Source: an uncultured Lactobacillaceae bacterium (GTDB lineage Bacteria; Bacillota; Bacilli; Lactobacillales; Lactobacillaceae). Taken from it: a stretch of 64,000 nt of DNA. Of the stretch, positions 45,478-53,661 are shown piece by piece (the first letter of the stretch is position 1; the number at the start of each line of letters is the position of its first letter). The notes under the pieces were generated by a model. That model was not told the origin of the DNA. It saw only the letters and a program-made list of their open reading frames with translations, and did no database searches. The stretch covers positions 1 through 64,000 of the forward strand of contig CALYPJ010000005.1 of the NCBI GenBank assembly GCA_945273735.1, read 5' to 3'. The position numbers and the translations under genes are program-made.

Positions 45478-46232
45478 TGAATTTTTTGGCAAAATTGGAT
45501 GGTCGTACTAAATTAATTTCTATTGTCGTAATTACGTTATTTATGTTTACTTTTAAAAATTATTGGCAGTATCTACTAATAACAGGAATTTTTATTTTAA
45601 TTTTTTTTGGGCAATTACATCTAAATCAACGAAAACAAATTATCAAACATTGGAAGTTAATTTTAATTCTACCTTCTTTAAATCTTATAGTTAATTCACT
45701 TTTTATTAATGGGAAAGTAATTTGGTCATGGTGGCGATTACATATAACTCATTTAGATTTAGCTATTTTTTGGAGATTAATTTTATTGCTTTTATTTGCT
45801 TTAACGTTTAGCACAATAACTAATCCTTCTGAAATGGCGTTAGCAATTGGTAAACTCATAAATTCACTAACTTTAGGTTACTATCAAGGTAGCGGGATTG
45901 TTTTGGTTGTGATTATTATGGCTGCTTTTATTCGAGAGTTTAGTGAAACTTGGCAGACAGTTATTCAAGCAGCTAAACTACGAACAATACCATCTAAATC
46001 TTTTAAAAGATGGTCAGATTTAATCGCACGGATATGGTTACTACAACCTTTAATTTTAATTTCTTTAAAAAAAGCAGATAGAGTTGCTGATGCATTGATT
46101 GCACATGGTTATCATCAAGATGCAAAATTATTTGATTACCGGAAACAAAAATATCATTTAAATGATTGGATAATTTATGGCAGTTTAGTTTTATTCATCA
46201 TCATAAATAATTTGATTTTAGGAAAACTTTAA
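45477..46232 (+). CDS. ECF transporter transmembrane subunit EcfT
   Basis: This 251-aa membrane protein couples the two ATPases to RibU. It begins with the EcfT hallmark LAKLDGRTKLISIVV, then several membrane helices and TNPSEMALAIGKLI. The two coupling helices are expected in AKLRTIPSKSF and ADRVADALIAHGYH. The second usually contains an ARG motif, here AHG, a moderate divergence. It is the last gene of the riboswitch operon, followed by a bidirectional terminator. Confidence 0.85.
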   Translation: MNFLAKLDGRTKLISIVVITLFMFTFKNYWQYLLITGIFILIFFGQLHLNQRKQIIKHWKLILILPSLNLIVNSLFINGKVIWSWWRLHITHLDLAIFWRLILLLLFALTFSTITNPSEMALAIGKLINSLTLGYYQGSGIVLVVIIMAAFIREFSETWQTVIQAAKLRTIPSKSFKRWSDLIARIWLLQPLILISLKKADRVADALIAHGYHQDAKLFDYRKQKYHLNDWIIYGSLVLFIIINNLILGKL

Positions 46233-46249
46233 GATTAAATCTTAGTTTT
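46223..46249. terminator. Bidirectional terminator between ecfT and the convergent gene
   Basis: AAAAC...TAAGAT and ATCTTA...GTTTT pair with a two-base bulge around a three-base loop. Runs of A and T flank both sides. It overlaps the end of both convergent genes. Confidence 0.6.
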
Positions 46250-46574
46250 GCCACAAACTAAGTTTTTTTCCAGTCCATGGATCAAAGTTTGGATAAGTTT
46301 CCCAGTCAATATATGCCGGATTCGGATTAAATCCCATGGCTTTTAAAAGTTCATCAGGACTTAAAACAATTAGGTTATTTTTTTTTAATCGCATAAAACG
46401 TTGGACTAGTTCAGTGCTATGTTTAGCTTTAACATCATAAATTAAGTAATCAATTTTTTTAGTATTTAAATTGATTTGTTGTCCTCCTAGATGTCTTAAA
46501 CGTTTAGTTAATATTGTTGATTCAATAGGCATTTGGCTATCAATAAAGTAAAAATTTTTATTTTTAAAATCCAT
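46242..46574 (-). CDS. Small hypothetical protein with BRCT-like fold
   Basis: This 110-aa protein has no signal or membrane segment. The pattern NFYFIDSQMP..ILTKRLRHLGGQQINL, KIDYLIYDVK, LKKNNLIVLSPDELLKAMGF follows the order of a BRCT domain (strand, helix, GG, strand, TDYLV-type strand, K-rich helix, strand and final helix). The Trp-rich tail (IDWETYPNFDPWTGKKLSLW) is not part of that fold. I do not recognise the family; a role in DNA metabolism would be a guess. The -10 box lies six bases before the ATG and no ribosome site is present. Confidence 0.6.
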   Translation of the reverse strand: MDFKNKNFYFIDSQMPIESTILTKRLRHLGGQQINLNTKKIDYLIYDVKAKHSTELVQRFMRLKKNNLIVLSPDELLKAMGFNPNPAYIDWETYPNFDPWTGKKLSLWQN

Positions 46575-46580
46575 ATTTTT

Positions 46581-46609
46581 ATTATATATACTTGGTGTTT
46601 TTTTGTATA
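46581..46609 (-). promoter_or_regulatory. Promoter of the BRCT-like gene, predicted leaderless
   Basis: On the minus strand TATACA and TATAAT are spaced by 17 bases. Only AAAAAT separates the -10 box from the ATG, so transcription should start at or next to the start codon. Confidence 0.6.
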
Positions 46610-46686
46610 TACTTATTCGTCTAACATTTATACAAAAAAGTCTAGAATTTTACAATTTTTCATTCGATTGATTGCTTTATTTCTAT

Positions 46687-46719
46687 GCATTTAATATTAT
46701 TTAATATTAATGCTTTTTT
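46687..46719 (+). repeat. AT-rich inverted repeat upstream of the mntH promoter
   Basis: GCATTTAATATT and AATATTAATGC pair with a single bulge around an ATTT loop and are followed by six T. It resembles a weak terminator or an operator. It lies just upstream of the mntH promoter and could bind a metal-dependent repressor, but no known MntR or Fur motif was recognised. Confidence 0.45.
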
Positions 46720-46740
46720 AAAATTAGTGAAAAATGTTAG

Positions 46741-46768
46741 TTTACTTTCTTTTCTTCTATGCTATCAT
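46741..46768 (+). promoter_or_regulatory. Promoter of mntH
   Basis: TTTACT and TATCAT are spaced by 16 bases, with TGC directly before the -10 (extended -10). It lies about 25 bases before the mntH ATG, with AAGGAGG in between. Confidence 0.65.
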
Positions 46769-46792
46769 TTCTAATGGAAAAAGGAGGTAGCT

Positions 46793-48358
46793 ATGTCTGA
46801 TGAAAGAGACAAAAAGCAAAAAAAACAGCATCTAATTCATTATGCTAATGGTCCATCGTTAGAGGAAATTAATGGTTCAGTTGAAGTTCCTAAGGGAATG
46901 AATTTTTGGAAGACTTTATTTATGTATTCTGGACCTGGAGCATTAGTTGCAGTAGGTTATATGGATCCGGGTAATTGGTCAACGTCAATTACTGGGGGTC
47001 AGAATTTTCAATATTTATTGATGTCTGTAATCTTGCTGTCGAGTTTAATTGCCATGTTACTTCAATATATGGCAGCTAAACTGGGCATCGTAAGTCAGAT
47101 GGATTTAGCCCAAGCAATTCGAGCACGTACAAGTCGTACTTTAGGAATTGTATTGTGGATCTTGACTGAATTAGCAATTATGGCAACAGATATTGCTGAA
47201 GTCATTGGTGGAGCCATCGCACTATACTTATTGTTTCATATTCCTTTATTTTACGCAGTTTTAATTACTGTATTTGATGTTTTGCTTTTACTTTTATTAA
47301 CAAAAGTTGGATTTAGAAAAATTGAAGCTATTGTAGTATGTTTGATTTTAGTTATTTTACTAGTTTTTGCATATCAAGTTGCTCTTTCAAATCCTGATTG
47401 GGCTGCAATTATTAAGGGATTAGTGCCAAGGGGTGCAACTTTTGCATCTAGCCCTAATATTGGCGGTCAAACACCAATTCAAGGGGCTTTGGGGATTATT
47501 GGAGCAACTGTAATGCCACATAATTTGTATCTACATTCAGCAATTTCTCAAACTCGGAAGGTTGACCATAATGATGAGGAAGATGTAGCACGAACAGTTA
47601 AGTTTTCAACTTGGGATTCTAATATTCAATTATCTTTTGCTTTTGTGGTCAATTCATTACTTTTAATAATGGGAGTAGCGGTATTTAAAACAGGAGCAGT
47701 TAAAGATCCATCATTTTTTGGATTATTTAAAGCATTGTCTGATACTTCAACTTTAAGTAATGGTTTATTAATTAGTGTTGCTAAATCAGGAATTCTTTCG
47801 ATTCTTTTCGCAGTTGCCTTATTGGCTTCGGGACAAAATTCAACAATAACTGGGACGTTAACTGGTCAAGTGATTATGGAAGGGTTTATTCATATGAAAA
47901 TGCCACTTTGGTTAAGGCGATTAGTTACTCGTTTAATTTCAGTAATTCCCGTTTTGATTTGTGTTGGAATGACAAGCCATTTATCAGAAATTAAACAGCA
48001 TGAAGCTCTAAATACCTTAATGAATAATTCTCAAGTATTTTTAGCTTTTGCTTTACCATTTTCAATGCTGCCTTTACTTTTAATGACAGATAACAAAGTT
48101 GAAATGGGCGAACGTTTTGCAAATTCGTTATGGGTTAAAATTGCAGGTTGGATTTCAGTTATTGCGTTAACAGCATTGAATATGAAAGGTCTACCAGATT
48201 CAATCGCATCATTTTATGGTGATCATCCTAGTGCTGCGCAATTACAGCAGGCCAATATTATTGCTTATACTGCAATTGTACTAATTCTTGCACTTCTAGT
48301 TTGGACGGTTATAGATATGCATAAGACACATAATAAAATACTAAAAGATCTTGATTAG
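46793..48358 (+). CDS. mntH: Nramp-family Mn2+/H+ symporter MntH
   Basis: This 521-aa transporter has about 11 helices and takes up divalent manganese with protons. The metal-site motif GYMDPGNWSTS in helix 1 and VMPHNLYLHSAISQT in helix 6 are both intact. The conserved transport motif is seen as ASGQNSTITGTLTGQVIMEGF. The N-terminal cytoplasmic part is basic. Lactobacilli rely on manganese instead of superoxide dismutase, so such transporters are important. It is followed after 18 bases by a UspA gene, a common pair in lactobacilli. Confidence 0.95.
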   Translation: MSDERDKKQKKQHLIHYANGPSLEEINGSVEVPKGMNFWKTLFMYSGPGALVAVGYMDPGNWSTSITGGQNFQYLLMSVILLSSLIAMLLQYMAAKLGIVSQMDLAQAIRARTSRTLGIVLWILTELAIMATDIAEVIGGAIALYLLFHIPLFYAVLITVFDVLLLLLLTKVGFRKIEAIVVCLILVILLVFAYQVALSNPDWAAIIKGLVPRGATFASSPNIGGQTPIQGALGIIGATVMPHNLYLHSAISQTRKVDHNDEEDVARTVKFSTWDSNIQLSFAFVVNSLLLIMGVAVFKTGAVKDPSFFGLFKALSDTSTLSNGLLISVAKSGILSILFAVALLASGQNSTITGTLTGQVIMEGFIHMKMPLWLRRLVTRLISVIPVLICVGMTSHLSEIKQHEALNTLMNNSQVFLAFALPFSMLPLLLMTDNKVEMGERFANSLWVKIAGWISVIALTALNMKGLPDSIASFYGDHPSAAQLQQANIIAYTAIVLILALLVWTVIDMHKTHNKILKDLD

Positions 48359-48376
48359 TTTTGATGGAGGATAAAA

Positions 48377-48841
48377 ATGTCAAATCAAAATGGTAATCAT
48401 TCATCTGAATTACAAACTGATTTTCATCGTATTTTAGTAGGAGTGGATGATTCTGAAGATGCTCAATTGGCATTTCGTTATGCAATTAAAGTTGCCTGCC
48501 AATTGAAAGCTAAATTAATTATTGTTTCAATTTTAGAAAGTGATGAAATGAATGTTTATCAAGCATTAAATCATGATTATATTCACGGAGAAAGAGAAGC
48601 TTTAGTTAAACATTTAGAGGAATATAAGCAAGAAGCACTTAAAGCTGGAGTAGATAATATTGAAACAGTTATTAGTGAAGGTAATCCTGGAGAAACAATT
48701 GTAAAAGACATTATTCCGGCTACTAAAGCTGATTTACTGATTATTGGTTCATTAGCAAAAAAGGGTTTACGTAAACATTTTGGTTCCCAAGCAGCTTACA
48801 TGGCCAAGTATGCTTCAATTTCGGTAATGGTTGTTCGATGA
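48377..48841 (+). CDS. Universal stress protein UspA family
   Basis: This 154-aa cytoplasmic USP-domain protein starts the domain at FHRILVGVDDSEDAQLAFRYA. The ATP-binding loop is at the C-terminal end: LLIIGSLAKKGLRKHFGSQAAYMAKYASISVMVVR, a variant of the G-2x-G-9x-G(S/T) motif. The gene is in one unit with mntH (GGAGG site, 18-base gap), suggesting a link between metal supply and stress response. It ends at a strong terminator. Confidence 0.9.
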   Translation: MSNQNGNHSSELQTDFHRILVGVDDSEDAQLAFRYAIKVACQLKAKLIIVSILESDEMNVYQALNHDYIHGEREALVKHLEEYKQEALKAGVDNIETVISEGNPGETIVKDIIPATKADLLIIGSLAKKGLRKHFGSQAAYMAKYASISVMVVR

Positions 48842-48863
48842 TAGATAAATTTTCATTATTTTG

Positions 48864-48888
48864 AAACGCCAGATGGCGTTTTTTTTTG
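48864..48888 (+). terminator. Intrinsic terminator of mntH-uspA
   Basis: AACGCC and GGCGTT form a GC-rich 6-bp stem with a tight AGAT loop, followed by eight T. Confidence 0.9.
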
Positions 48889-48984
48889 TTAAAATTTGGT
48901 TTTAGTAAAAATTAGTTTTACAGTTAATTAATATTTATAATATATTTATTGATTGTTTTATTTTACAAAGGAGAAAAGCAATTA

Positions 48985-49611
48985 TTGCTAGTTGTAAACA
49001 ATTTATCTTACAAAGTCGGTTCTAAAATTCTATTTCATAATTTGAATTTTACGGTTAAGTCTGGTTCTAGCTTACTATTAACCGGTCCTTCTGGAAGTGG
49101 AAAAAGTACAATTTTAAAGTTAATTGCTCGGTTAGTTGTTCCTCAAATTGGAACAATTCAAATAGACGGCAAAAATATTACTGATTTACCTATTGAAACA
49201 TATCGTCGAAAAGTATCTTATGCTACTCAAAGTGCTCAACTCTTTGGGCATAAAGTTGCAGATAATTTAAATTTACCATTTATAATTCGTAATCAACCGA
49301 TAGATATAAGAAAACAAGAAAAAGGATTAGACTTAATGGGTTTAACACAAGACTATCTTCAAAAACCAATATCTGAATTATCTGGTGGTGAAAGACAAAG
49401 AGTAGGTCTATTACGAAATTTATTATTTGTTCCTAAAATTCTTTTATTAGATGAAATTTCAACAGGACTTGATATTAAAACCAAAAATAAAGTTTGGAGA
49501 GTTATTTACCAGCTACAGTCTAAGAATCACTTTTCGCTGATCTCAATAAGTCATGATCAGGAAGAAATTGCCCAAGCAAAAAATATCTTACGAATTGGGG
49601 GAGGAAATTAA
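48985..49611 (+). CDS. ABC transporter ATP-binding protein (FetA/YbbL-like)
   Basis: This 208-aa ATPase has Walker A GPSGSGKST, Q-loop YATQSAQLFG, signature ELSGGERQRVGLLRNL and Walker B ILLLDEISTGLD, where IST replaces the usual PT. The start is the TTG at 48985, ten bases behind AAAGGAG. A TTG further upstream would place the ribosome site inside the gene. It is coupled (TAATG) to the UPF0014 membrane gene. In E. coli the FetAB pair is proposed to export iron. A promoter with TATAAT near 48936 may drive both. Confidence 0.85.
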   Translation: MLVVNNLSYKVGSKILFHNLNFTVKSGSSLLLTGPSGSGKSTILKLIARLVVPQIGTIQIDGKNITDLPIETYRRKVSYATQSAQLFGHKVADNLNLPFIIRNQPIDIRKQEKGLDLMGLTQDYLQKPISELSGGERQRVGLLRNLLFVPKILLLDEISTGLDIKTKNKVWRVIYQLQSKNHFSLISISHDQEEIAQAKNILRIGGGN

Positions 49612-50375
49612 TGAATCATGTTCATATTTCTAATTTGTCATTAAGTTTAGCAGCTTTAATGGTAGTTATAACTCTAATTATTAGTTATTGGCAAAAATTA
49701 AAGTTAGAAAAAGAAATAATTTGGTCTATTTTTCGTTCCGTTGTTCAGTTAATTGTTATTGGTTTTGCATTACGATTTATTTTTAAAGTTAATAATGTTC
49801 TCTTAACTTTTCTGATGATGATTTTTATTGTGCTTAATGCTGCTTATAACGGGAAAAAAAGGGCTAAGGGAATTAAACATGCATACCTTATTAGTTTTGT
49901 GAGCCTCTTTATTGGTACTGCAACTACAATTGGTTTGATGTTACTTACTAAAGTAATTAGTCCTAAACCTTTTCAGGCAATTCCAGTAACTGGAATGATA
50001 GCTGGTAATTCGATGGCAGCTGTGGGTTTGGTCTATGCTAATTTATATCAAAGTTTTAATGAAAATTCCGCGCGTATTGAAGAAAAATTAGCACTGGGAG
50101 CAAGTCCAAAATTAGCGGCAAATGAAATTACTCGAAAAGCTCTTCATTTTGGATTGCAACCTACTATCGATTCAGTGAGAATGTATGGTTTGGTTCAGTT
50201 ACCAGGAATGATGAGTGGGTTGATTATGTCTGGCTTAGATCCAGTAGAAGCTATTAAATATCAAATTTTAGTTGTTTTTATGTTATTTTGTTCCACTGGT
50301 ATTTCGGTTACTATAGCTGGCTTCTGGGCTTATCACCAATATTTTGATAAAGAGTGGCGATTAATTTTGCCATAA
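49611..50375 (+). CDS. Iron export ABC permease FetB-like (UPF0014)
   Basis: This 254-aa membrane protein has about seven helices and is the permease partner of the preceding ATPase. The family motifs are SIFRSVVQLIVIGFALRFIF, AIPVTGMIAGNSMAAVGL and ALHFGLQPTIDSVRMYGLVQLPGMMSGLIMSG. It overlaps the ATPase gene by one base. Role in metal (iron) homeostasis or oxidative stress is inferred from E. coli FetB; it was not tested in lactobacilli to my knowledge. Confidence 0.88.
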   Translation: MNHVHISNLSLSLAALMVVITLIISYWQKLKLEKEIIWSIFRSVVQLIVIGFALRFIFKVNNVLLTFLMMIFIVLNAAYNGKKRAKGIKHAYLISFVSLFIGTATTIGLMLLTKVISPKPFQAIPVTGMIAGNSMAAVGLVYANLYQSFNENSARIEEKLALGASPKLAANEITRKALHFGLQPTIDSVRMYGLVQLPGMMSGLIMSGLDPVEAIKYQILVVFMLFCSTGISVTIAGFWAYHQYFDKEWRLILP

Positions 50376-50379
50376 TTGA

Positions 50380-50631
50380 TTATTGATGATGATCTTTATT
50401 TGAATTATCAGTTGAGTACATTTTTAAAAATGTACCGCATACAGCACTAATTAGCATCAAAATTGCGTATACCCAAAAGAAAACCATATCTTGTGAATCA
50501 AGCTTTAAATTTAGAAAAGCAAAAAAAAGGATAATAAAAATATTTAAAGGTAAAGATATAAAAAGACTAAGCTTAATGCTTATAATAAAAATTAATATAC
50601 ATGATAAAATTATTATAAAAAAATAAGTCAT
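50380..50631 (-). CDS. Small hypothetical membrane protein
   Basis: This 83-aa protein is strongly hydrophobic with about three membrane segments (YFFIIILSCILIFIISI, LFISLPLNIFIILFFAFL and MVFFWVYAILMLISAVCG) and a hydrophilic tail ending in DHHQ. I do not recognise the family. It is convergent with the FetB-like gene, four bases apart. An extended -10 box lies six bases before the ATG and no ribosome site is seen, so its mRNA would be leaderless. That promoter supports it being a real gene. Confidence 0.55.
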   Translation of the reverse strand: MTYFFIIILSCILIFIISIKLSLFISLPLNIFIILFFAFLNLKLDSQDMVFFWVYAILMLISAVCGTFLKMYSTDNSNKDHHQ

Positions 50632-50637
50632 AAGTTA

Positions 50638-50646
50638 ATTATAGCA
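50638..50646 (-). promoter_or_regulatory. Extended -10 promoter of the small membrane protein
   Basis: On the minus strand TGCTATAAT is a perfect extended -10. Six bases separate it from the ATG. The -35 region is poor, as is common with extended -10 promoters. Confidence 0.55.
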
Positions 50647-50681
50647 ATATTTTAAGAAAACTGCTTCTTTTTTTATAAAAC

Positions 50682-50709
50682 TTGACGATTTTGCCCTTTG
50701 CTTTATAAT
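50682..50709 (+). promoter_or_regulatory. Promoter of the ileS T-box transcript
   Basis: TTGACG and TATAAT are spaced by 16 bases. The predicted start lies near 50716, at the beginning of the T-box leader. It is close to and divergent from the leaderless promoter of the small membrane protein. Confidence 0.75.
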
Positions 50710-50715
50710 TCCATG

Positions 50716-50880
50716 TAAGGACAAGTGAATCTAGGGATGTCATTACAGCGAGCTGAGTTTGATGAAAGTCAGTATGACCAACTAGATTTTTATCACCTGA
50801 AATTTTTTTAACAATTAAGATCATCACCTTAAATGAGTGGTATAACGATGTGACTCGTCTCAAAAAGGCGAGTTTTTTAT
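50716..50880 (+). promoter_or_regulatory. T-box riboswitch (isoleucine) with terminator
   Basis: The leader has a stem I closed by AATCTAG and CTAGATT, with an AGTGAA-type S-turn region and a likely specifier ATC (isoleucine) in TTTTATCACC. The T-box sequence is near 50835-50860 with GAGTGGTATAACGATG and CTCGTCTC; its TGGT pairs with the tRNA end ACCA (discriminator A). The terminator is ACTCGTC with GGCGAGT and six T (50853-50878). Uncharged tRNA-Ile would favour the antiterminator and let ileS be made. Confidence 0.9.
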
Positions 50881-50893
50881 TTATGGAGGCATA

Positions 50894-53659
50894 ATGAAAA
50901 TAAAAGATACTTTAAATTTAGGAAAAACTGGGTTTCCGATGCGTGGAAAATTACCAATTACTGAACCTCAACGTGAAAGTCAATGGGAAAAAGATCACCT
51001 CTATCAACAGCGATTGGATTTAAATAAACATAAACCTCATTTCAATTTACATGATGGTCCTCCTTATGCTAATGGTCGCATTCATATTGGTCATGCAATG
51101 AATAAAATTATTAAAGACATGGTTGTTCGTTTTGAAAATATGAATGGTTATTATGCACCTTATGTTCCAGGTTGGGATACTCATGGGTTGCCAATTGAAC
51201 AAGAATTAACTAAATCGGGCTATGATCGAAAAAAAATGGATATTGTTGCTTGGCGTCAATTAGCCCAAGATTATGCACTTAAACAAGTAGATTTGCAAAG
51301 AACTGACTTTAAACGTTTAGGAGTTTTAGGAGATTGGGATCATCCTTATTTAACATTAACTCCTGAATATGAAGCACAAGAAATTAGAATTTTTGAAGCC
51401 ATGGTAAAAAAAGGATTAATATATCGAGGTTCTAAGCCTATTTTTTGGTCATGGTCTTCTGAATCTGCCTTAGCTGAAGCTGAAGTTGAATATCATGATT
51501 TAGAATCAACATCAATTTATTATGCAAATAAAGTTATTGATGGAAAAGGTTTATTAGATCAGGATACTTATTTGATAGTTTGGACGACTACACCTTTTAC
51601 AGTTACAGCTAGTAGAGGTATTACTGTTGGACCAGATTTTAAATATGTGTTGGTTCAGCCTGAAGGTAGTACTCATAAATATGTTATTGCTGAGGATCTG
51701 TTGCAAAATGATGCTACTAAATTTGGTTGGAAAAATTATCAAATTTTAAAAACTTTTCAAGGTAAAGAGATGGACCGAATTACAACTGAACATCCTTGGG
51801 ATCGTAATATTCAATTATTAGTAATGTTAGGTGATTATGTTACTTTAGATGCCGGAACAGGTTTGGTCCATACAGCTCCTGGTTTTGGGGAAGATGATTG
51901 GTTAGAGGGGCAAAAATATGGATTGCCTGCGGATGTTACTGTTGACGACCGGGGATTTTTAATGGATAATGCTGGACCGGATTTTGCAGGAGTTTTCTAT
52001 GATAAAGCTACACCAATTGTTATTGATAAGTTAAAAAATGCAAGTTTACTTTTAGCTGTTGAAAAAATTGTTCACTCTTATCCATTTGATTGGCGCACCA
52101 AAAAACCGGTGATTTGGCGAGCAATTCCCCAGTGGTTTGCATCCGTAAAAAATATTCGTAGTGAAATTTTAAAACAAATTGAACAAGTAGAATTCAGTCC
52201 TGACTGGGGTCGTCAGCGTTTATATAATATGATTCGTGATCGGGGAGACTGGGTAATATCTCGTCAACGAGCTTGGGGGGTACCAATTCCAATTTTTTAT
52301 GCAGAAGATAAAACCCCAATCTTAGATCCAGATGTGATTGAACATGTAGCTCAGTTGTTTGAGAAACACGGGTCTAGTTATTGGTTTGCTCATGAAGCAA
52401 AAGATTTGTTACCTGAAGATTATACAAATGAACATTCTCCAAATGGTAAATTTACTAAAGAAAATGATATTTTAGATGTTTGGTTTGATTCAGGATCTTC
52501 GTGGAATGGTGTTTTAAATACACGAGAAAATTTGGATTATCCTGCAGATATTTATTCAGAAGGTTCTGATCAATTTCGAGGGTGGTTTAATTCATCACTA
52601 ATAACTTCTGTTGCAATGAACGGGCAACCGCCATATCGTAAAATATTACATCAAGGTTTTACTTTGGATGATCAAGGTCGTAAGATGAGTAAATCTTTAG
52701 GTAATGTAATTAGTCCTATTAAAGTAGCTAACCAAATGGGAGTAGAAATTATTCGTCTTTGGGTGATGAGTATTGATACTGGTAAAGATGTTAAAGTTTC
52801 AATGGAATTATTTAAACAGATAAGTGATGCTTATCGTAAAATTAGAAATACTATTCGTTTTTTATTATCCAATACCGCTGATTTTGATCCGCAAAAGAAT
52901 ACCGTCAATTTTGAAAACCTTAAACCATTTGATCAATATTTTGTTATTAAGTGGAATCAGTTGTTATCTAAATGTTTAACTAATTATCAGAAATTTAACT
53001 TTCCTGATATTTTTAAAATGTTAATGAATTTTATTAATGTTGATTTATCAGCATTTTATCTTGATGTTGCTAAAGATATTGTTTATATTACAAAACCGGA
53101 CGATCCAGAGCGCCGAAGTATGCAAACAGTTTTTTATCAAATTGCCAAGGAATTAACTCAATTATTGACACCAGTTTTACCTCATACTGCCGAAGAAATT
53201 TGGGAAAACCTTAAAGAACCTGAAAGTTATGCTTATTTAACTGACATGCCACAGGTCAAACATTATGGTGACCAAAGTGAACGTTTAAAAAATTGGCAAG
53301 TATTTTTAAGATTTCGTGAACTTGCCAATAAAGAATTAGAAGTTGCACGTCAAAAAGATTTGATTGGGAAAAATGCTGAAGCGGCTTTAAAAGTTAGTTA
53401 TGATCCTGATGTAGCAACAGCAATTAAAAAACTAAACATAGATGTCCGCCAAATTTTAATGGTTAGCCAATTGGAAGTCGTTTCCGGTACTAAAAATCAA
53501 ATTATAGTATCAAAAGCTCATGGTAAAGTTTGTCGACGTTGTCGTTTAATAAAAGAAGATATTGGGAATGACGATCGATATCCAGATTTTTGTGAAAGTT
53601 GTGCAGAAATTGTGGCGCAAACTTATCCAGAAACCCTTAGTGAAGGTTTTGATGATTAA
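50894..53659 (+). CDS. ileS: Isoleucyl-tRNA synthetase
   Basis: This 921-aa class I synthetase charges tRNA-Ile. The HIGH motif is in PPYANGRIHIGHAMN (near residue 64) and the KMSKS motif in DQGRKMSKSLGN (near residue 597). An editing domain lies between. The C-terminal zinc finger is intact, with CRRC and CESC. Length matches the bacterial type with zinc site. It is preceded by a T-box for isoleucine. The MFS gene follows after two bases and may be partly co-transcribed. Confidence 0.97.
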   Translation: MKIKDTLNLGKTGFPMRGKLPITEPQRESQWEKDHLYQQRLDLNKHKPHFNLHDGPPYANGRIHIGHAMNKIIKDMVVRFENMNGYYAPYVPGWDTHGLPIEQELTKSGYDRKKMDIVAWRQLAQDYALKQVDLQRTDFKRLGVLGDWDHPYLTLTPEYEAQEIRIFEAMVKKGLIYRGSKPIFWSWSSESALAEAEVEYHDLESTSIYYANKVIDGKGLLDQDTYLIVWTTTPFTVTASRGITVGPDFKYVLVQPEGSTHKYVIAEDLLQNDATKFGWKNYQILKTFQGKEMDRITTEHPWDRNIQLLVMLGDYVTLDAGTGLVHTAPGFGEDDWLEGQKYGLPADVTVDDRGFLMDNAGPDFAGVFYDKATPIVIDKLKNASLLLAVEKIVHSYPFDWRTKKPVIWRAIPQWFASVKNIRSEILKQIEQVEFSPDWGRQRLYNMIRDRGDWVISRQRAWGVPIPIFYAEDKTPILDPDVIEHVAQLFEKHGSSYWFAHEAKDLLPEDYTNEHSPNGKFTKENDILDVWFDSGSSWNGVLNTRENLDYPADIYSEGSDQFRGWFNSSLITSVAMNGQPPYRKILHQGFTLDDQGRKMSKSLGNVISPIKVANQMGVEIIRLWVMSIDTGKDVKVSMELFKQISDAYRKIRNTIRFLLSNTADFDPQKNTVNFENLKPFDQYFVIKWNQLLSKCLTNYQKFNFPDIFKMLMNFINVDLSAFYLDVAKDIVYITKPDDPERRSMQTVFYQIAKELTQLLTPVLPHTAEEIWENLKEPESYAYLTDMPQVKHYGDQSERLKNWQVFLRFRELANKELEVARQKDLIGKNAEAALKVSYDPDVATAIKKLNIDVRQILMVSQLEVVSGTKNQIIVSKAHGKVCRRCRLIKEDIGNDDRYPDFCESCAEIVAQTYPETLSEGFDD

Positions 53660-53661
53660 TT

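Noticed and set aside
50639..50863. Minus-strand frame of 74 codons upstream of ileS
   Set aside because: It runs through the T-box leader, whose conserved sequences explain this region better.
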